Of a stretch of 45,114 nt of DNA, positions 41,623 through 45,114 are shown piece after piece (the stretch's first letter is position 1; every line of letters begins with the position of its first letter). A program made the translations under genes and the position numbers. The notes under the pieces were generated by a model, which was given only the letters and a program-made list of their open reading frames with translations, did no database searches and was not told the origin of the DNA. Origin of the DNA: Thermoguttaceae bacterium (GTDB lineage: Bacteria > Planctomycetota > Planctomycetia > Pirellulales > Thermoguttaceae); contig JAFZAL010000234.1 in assembly GCA_017557195.1 (NCBI GenBank), positions 1-45,114 on the forward strand, given 5' to 3'.

Positions 41623-41628
41623 ATTATA
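41623..41628 (-). promoter_or_regulatory. TATAAT box abutting the nadE start
   Basis: The minus-strand TATAAT ends 4 nt before the ATG, so the start point would fall at the start codon. The -35 is poor. Confidence 0.45.
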
Positions 41629-41702
41629 ATAACGTTATGGTTTGATGCCCAAATTATACGATGCTCGGATATTGCAGCGTTTTGCAAACCGAACGCATTT
41701 TA

Positions 41703-43604
41703 TTATTGATTGTTTCCGGAATCTTTTTTCCCAGAACGATCAAAAGGATATTTACTGAACGCTTCCAATTCTGAATTGAGCGGCGATTCGTCTTTTTGAG
41801 GAACTTTTTCCAGTATCCAGGGAACGCGAACCGTAAAAACGCTCCCGACAGCCAACTGGCTTTCGACGGTAATATCTCCTTGCAACAGTTTACATATTTC
41901 TTTGACAATTGACAAGCCCAATCCGGTTCCGGTATACTCACGAGTCATAACGGAATCGGTAATGGCGGACGAGCCTTGTCTGAATTTTTCGAATATCTTT
42001 TTCTGATCCTCTTCGGAAATGCCAATCCCTGTATCAGAGACAGACATAATGAGCATGTTGTCTTTTTCATCCCGTTTAACAACAACTTTTACCGTTCCGC
42101 CTTCCGGGGTGAATTTGATGGCGTTGGAAAGCAAATTGTTAAGCGTCTGCTGGAGACGGTTTTGATCCTGCTTCAGCGGCGGCAGTCCTTCTGGAACGTC
42201 TTCCACCAGAGCAATATTTTTCTTTTCCGCCAGAGGACGCGCCATGTCGCACTGAGCGGAAACAATTCGTTCGATCGGAAATTCCGTCACATTAACATTC
42301 ATCTTCCCGCTGTCCATTTTGGCAAGGTCGAGAATATCGTTAATCATGGCAAGCAGCAGCTTTCCAGACGACTGAATATTGGCGACGTAACGTTTTTGTT
42401 TTGCGTCAAGCTGCTCGATTCCTCCAAGCACTTCGCTGAATCCCAAAATGGAATTAAGCGGGGTGCGAAGTTCATGGCTCATTGTCGACAGAAAATCGCT
42501 TTTAACGCGGTTTATTTCGAACAATTGCATGTTCATGTGAGCCAGTTCTTCGTTCTTTTCATCTAATACGTCATTGGCGTTTCGCAGATCTTCCTGACTT
42601 GTCATCAGACGTCTAAGCATTCGGTTGAACGCAGAGCCGAGAGCTGCGAATTCATCTCTGGTGTTAAGTTCCACACGCAAAGACGTGTTGCCATGAAAGA
42701 CGCCGTCGGTAACTTCACGCAGATACGTCAGAGGTTTAATAATGATTGCCCGAATTGTCATGGAAAAGGCAATCAGCCCCAAAAATACGGCAAATATTCC
42801 CATTCCAAGCAGCGAATTGAACGATTGACGAATCAGCTTTTGCGTGGACTGCTGCGGAATGTTGACCTGAACAACCGCCATAAGTTTTCCGTCTGGAGAA
42901 TCGCTCGAATCGGCAGAGTCCAACGGCGTTGACGAAATCGGAGACGCTCCGGGAATTATCGCTCCGGGAAGAGCCGTCATACTTTGCGGCTGAAGTTCCG
43001 GGTGACAAAAACCTGCAACGCAGGAACGCTGCGCCCGAACGGCTTGATAGTACTCGTAGTTTTCGTTATTGAGCCGACCGACGTAGTCCGGCTCTATCGC
43101 CTGATCTACAAACAGTTCTTTCTTTTTCTTTTGCTCAGTCGCTGCGTCCGAGGACTCAGAACCGGTTTCAGAATTCGATTTAACAGTTTTGTTTTGAGTT
43201 GACTCTGTTGTTAAATCAGGCTTTTCCTTGAATCGGTCTGGAATAACGGACGCAAAACGCTCAATAGCTTCGCGGCCAAAATCGTCCAGATTCTCGTTGG
43301 GAGCGCCCGGCTTGAGAACCTGGTATTCAAAATTCTGCTGCGTCAGCTGAGATTGAACAACCTTGCGAACGAGCTGGTAGCTTTCGTTTGCTTCAAAGGC
43401 TTCCCAATGTTTAATCAATACAACTTCGTCAACCAGCAAACGCCCCGTCTGAGGATTTTGCTTGGCAATGAGCTTTTCCGCCGCAAACCAAATCGGCGTG
43501 AACGTCAGCGCGATTACTACAACCATACTGATGGCAAACATCCCCATACATTTAACCTCAAGACTGGTTTCGCCCAATAGATGTTGTATGCGTCGATTGC
43601 TCAT
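41703..43604 (-). CDS. Membrane sensor histidine kinase with a periplasmic CX4CH motif
   Basis: A 633-residue kinase. TM1 is residues ~21-43, the periplasmic sensor ~44-263, TM2 264-287, HAMP ~288-340, and a coiled linker (LRNANDVLDEKNEELAHMNM) follows. HisKA has His 377 in FLSTMSHELRTPLNSILGFS, and HATPase_c has NLLSNAIKFT, DTGIGI, KIFEKFRQG and GTGLGLSIV. There is no receiver domain. In the sensor, C195-x4-C200-H201 (RSCVAGFCHPEL) looks like a c-type heme attachment site with a two-residue longer spacer than CxxCH, placed as in Tll0287/DUF3365-like sensors. A redox or gas signal is possible (inference). A Ser/Thr-rich low-complexity loop (131-158) precedes it. A TTGCTT, 16 bp, TATAAT promoter lies upstream. 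Confidence 0.88.
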   Translation of the reverse strand: MSNRRIQHLLGETSLEVKCMGMFAISMVVVIALTFTPIWFAAEKLIAKQNPQTGRLLVDEVVLIKHWEAFEANESYQLVRKVVQSQLTQQNFEYQVLKPGAPNENLDDFGREAIERFASVIPDRFKEKPDLTTESTQNKTVKSNSETGSESSDAATEQKKKKELFVDQAIEPDYVGRLNNENYEYYQAVRAQRSCVAGFCHPELQPQSMTALPGAIIPGASPISSTPLDSADSSDSPDGKLMAVVQVNIPQQSTQKLIRQSFNSLLGMGIFAVFLGLIAFSMTIRAIIIKPLTYLREVTDGVFHGNTSLRVELNTRDEFAALGSAFNRMLRRLMTSQEDLRNANDVLDEKNEELAHMNMQLFEINRVKSDFLSTMSHELRTPLNSILGFSEVLGGIEQLDAKQKRYVANIQSSGKLLLAMINDILDLAKMDSGKMNVNVTEFPIERIVSAQCDMARPLAEKKNIALVEDVPEGLPPLKQDQNRLQQTLNNLLSNAIKFTPEGGTVKVVVKRDEKDNMLIMSVSDTGIGISEEDQKKIFEKFRQGSSAITDSVMTREYTGTGLGLSIVKEICKLLQGDITVESQLAVGSVFTVRVPWILEKVPQKDESPLNSELEAFSKYPFDRSGKKDSGNNQ

Positions 43605-43679
43605 GGTTTTATAAGTTGGTAAAATTCTGGCGGTCAGATGTCGATAATTGCTTCCTGCTTGTGTCGACCACTTAATTCA

Positions 43680-43707
43680 ATTATATATATAAAAGAGATA
43701 AAAGCAA
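43680..43707 (-). promoter_or_regulatory. Promoter of the membrane histidine kinase gene
   Basis: The minus strand reads TTGCTT, 16 bp, TATAAT. The leader would be about 70 nt. Confidence 0.6.
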
Positions 43708-43723
43708 GGGGGCGGGACTATTT

Positions 43724-43760
43724 GTAATGCGGAATGCGTAATTAACGCAAAGCGCTCATC
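43724..43760. repeat. Short AATGCG units with GC core
   Basis: GTAATGCGGAATGCGTAATT followed by AACGCAAAGCGCTCATC. A minimal copy that shows the core without long arms. Confidence 0.6.
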
Positions 43761-43787
43761 TTTGCTTTTTAAAGAGATAGCGCATAC

Positions 43788-43815
43788 TTGAATTATTTCT
43801 GAAAAATAGTAGAAT
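43788..43815 (+). promoter_or_regulatory. Promoter of gcvPB
   Basis: TTGAAT (43788-43793), 16 bp, TAGAAT (43810-43815). The start point near 43822 is immediately before the folded leader. Confidence 0.6.
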
Positions 43816-43823
43816 AATTATTA

Positions 43824-43915
43824 GCGAGAGGCAAACGTCAAGCGACCGTTTTTTAATTTTAATTCGCTTGAACAACCCAAAAGAATCATTTATCCAAATT
43901 ACCAAGCCCTCTCGC
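43824..43915 (+). promoter_or_regulatory. Candidate structured RNA leader of gcvPB
   Basis: Two nested perfect 8-bp stems: the outer GCGAGAGG (43824-43831) with CCTCTCGC (43908-43915), the inner TCAAGCGA (43838-43845) with TCGCTTGA (43864-43871). The structure ends 29 nt before the ATG. It lacks the sequence landmarks of known glycine riboswitches. Confidence 0.4.
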
Positions 43916-43944
43916 CAGACGTACATTTTTTTCAAGTATTTGTT

Positions 43945-45114
43945 ATGAAAGATTTTCCCGTACAACTGCTTTCGGAAACGTCCCATGCTGGAGCGCGCGC
44001 GCTGCGGTTCCCGAAACTGGACGTTCCCGCCGTGGATTTCGCTCAGAAATTCCCGGCAAACCAACTGGCGGAATCGACGCCCCGCCTGCCAGAACTGGCT
44101 GAAATTGACGTCGTTCGTCATTTTGTCAACCTGTCGTCCAAAAACTACAACGTCGACGCCAACTTCTATCCGCTCGGTTCCTGTACGATGAAGTACAACC
44201 CGAAATGCTGCGATAAATGGTCGACCATGGAAGGCTTTTGCGACCTCCATCCGTACCAGCCGGAATCGACCGTTCAGGGCGTTCTGGAACTGCTGTATAA
44301 AGTTCAGCAATGGACGGCGGAGATTGCCGGGCTGCCGAACGTGAGTCTGCAGGCGGCGGCTGGCGCTCACGGAGAGTTCAACTCTCTGGAAGTGGCGGCG
44401 AAGTATTTCCGCGAACACGACCCGGACAGAAAAGAAGTCGTTACTCCCGACGCCGCTCACGGCACCAACCCCGCGTCCGCCGCCATGGCTGGATTCAAGC
44501 TGGTCGTTTGCAAGAGTTCTCCCGAAGGGCTTGTCGATCTGGACGACTTGCAATCGAAACTGTCCGACAAAACGGCTGTGTTCATGATTACCAACCCGAA
44601 CACGCTGGGCTTGTTCGACCCGAACATTTCCAAAATCGCGAAGATGGTTCACGACGCCGGCGCGCTGGTTTACGTAGACGGTGCCAACATGAACGCGATT
44701 ATGGGCGTCGCCCGTCCCGGCGACTTCGGCGCGGACATGATGCACTTCAACACGCACAAAACGTTTGCCGCTCCCCACGGCGGCGGAGGTCCCGGAGCCG
44801 GTCCGATTGCCGTTGCCGATTTCCTCAAAGATTACCTTCCCCATCCCCGCGTCATTAAAACCGACGACGGATACAAGCTCGACTTCGGAAACGAACACAG
44901 CATCGGGAAAGTCCGCATGTTCTTCGGATCGGTGGGCGTCCTTGTCCGCATGTACGGATACATTCGTGTTTTGGGAGCGGACGGGATTCGCAAAACCGCT
45001 CAGCGAGCCGTCTTGGCGGCGAACTACCTGGCGGCGCGCGTCAAGGATTTCCTGCCCATTCCGCACCCGGAACACCCCATGCACGAGTTCGTCGCCTCGG
45101 CGGAATCCCTCAAA
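43945..45114 (+). CDS. gcvPB: Glycine dehydrogenase (decarboxylating) subunit 2, 3' partial
   Basis: The frame is open from ATG 43945 to the window end (390 codons; the family is usually ~480-500 residues). It is the PLP-containing half of the glycine cleavage P protein, which decarboxylates glycine and passes the aminomethyl group to GcvH. Typical segments are YPLGSCTMKYNPK, HPYQPESTVQG, PDAAHGTNPASAAMAGF, ITNPNTLGLFDPNI and YVDGANMNAIMG. The PLP lysine lies in FNTHKTFAAPHGGGGPG. GcvPA would be expected upstream, but the preceding gene is a kinase on the other strand, so this subunit has its own promoter and folded leader. No Shine-Dalgarno is seen. A long minus-strand ORF covering it is a shadow. 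Confidence 0.93.
   Translation, partial: MKDFPVQLLSETSHAGARALRFPKLDVPAVDFAQKFPANQLAESTPRLPELAEIDVVRHFVNLSSKNYNVDANFYPLGSCTMKYNPKCCDKWSTMEGFCDLHPYQPESTVQGVLELLYKVQQWTAEIAGLPNVSLQAAAGAHGEFNSLEVAAKYFREHDPDRKEVVTPDAAHGTNPASAAMAGFKLVVCKSSPEGLVDLDDLQSKLSDKTAVFMITNPNTLGLFDPNISKIAKMVHDAGALVYVDGANMNAIMGVARPGDFGADMMHFNTHKTFAAPHGGGGPGAGPIAVADFLKDYLPHPRVIKTDDGYKLDFGNEHSIGKVRMFFGSVGVLVRMYGYIRVLGADGIRKTAQRAVLAANYLAARVKDFLPIPHPEHPMHEFVASAESLK

Noticed and set aside
40167..41645. Plus-strand frame of 492 codons opposite nadE
   Set aside because: Antisense shadow; R/N/Q-rich with no domains.
43824..43915. Glycine riboswitch upstream of gcvPB
   Set aside because: The conserved CACCGAAG-like and CAGGUAAAAGG-like segments of the aptamer are absent; only an unspecific folded leader is proposed.
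43756..45084. Long open reading frame on the minus strand (442 codons)
   Set aside because: It is the antisense shadow of gcvPB, whose plus-strand translation is clearly conserved; the antisense protein is low-complexity R/V/G.

Overview
The window looks like a chromosomal segment of a planctomycete, probably a gut-type anaerobic or fermentative lineage. This is inference from gene content. The pointers are a secreted Gfo/Idh/MocA oxidoreductase with a Tat leader, a sulfatase-fold protein, secreted Asp-rich and Pro-rich proteins, a DnaA whose DNA-binding signature reads GNRSHSTV, an HTH-response-regulator fusion, and an [FeFe]-hydrogenase maturation GTPase (HydF). No prophage, insertion sequence, CRISPR array or rRNA operon is visible. 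One tRNA gene (Ala, CGC) is present.

Layout. 0-2.7 kb: a response regulator cut by the window edge, a soluble histidine kinase, and a convergent secreted TPR protein with an Asp/Ala-rich tail. 2.9-4.8 kb: rsfS-hydF. 4.8-8.2 kb: PIG-L deacetylase, Hsp20, mannose-1-phosphate guanylyltransferase and ribosomal protein bS18. 8.5-13.4 kb: citrate synthase, a small lipoprotein, aroB and a TrkH-type K+ transporter. 13.4-17.3 kb (minus): serine hydrolase, orphan DNA methyltransferase, enolase. 17.8-21.9 kb: ankyrin-repeat protein, M14-like carboxypeptidase, secreted protein of unknown function. 22.1-25.9 kb (minus): Gfo/Idh/MocA, GNAT acetyltransferase, miaB, tRNA-Ala. 26.1-32.4 kb: nadA, Pro-rich secreted protein, degenerate sulfatase, NAD(P)H-hydrate epimerase, and dnaA behind a possible origin region. 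32.7-43.6 kb: mostly minus, with a membrane protein plus sialidase-family pair, small secreted protein, TIM-barrel isomerase (plus strand), M28 peptidase, THUMP-like methyltransferase, old-yellow-enzyme family protein, nadE and a membrane histidine kinase with a CX4CH motif. The window ends inside gcvPB, which has its own promoter and a folded leader.

The most striking feature is not a protein. About twenty intergenic spaces are filled with short tandem repeats of roughly 7-bp units. There are at least nine unrelated unit families (for example TAGGCAG, TAGGGAA, ACTCGCA, GGTTAGT, ACTATGC, ATTAGCA and AGCTA-type). Often one arm is tandem and the other arm is its reverse complement, and many loci carry a small GC hairpin core such as GACGCAAAGCGC. 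The repeats lie in 3' and 5' untranslated regions, touch start and stop codons, and have entered two coding regions. They recall the heptameric STRR sequences of filamentous cyanobacteria, but here they are organised as inverted arms.

Several enzymes seem to keep a family fold while losing its catalytic residues: the sulfatase-like protein, the glutaminase half of NadE and parts of the DnaA ATPase site. Several genes start 4-9 nt after a TATAAT box with no Shine-Dalgarno, which suggests leaderless transcripts.
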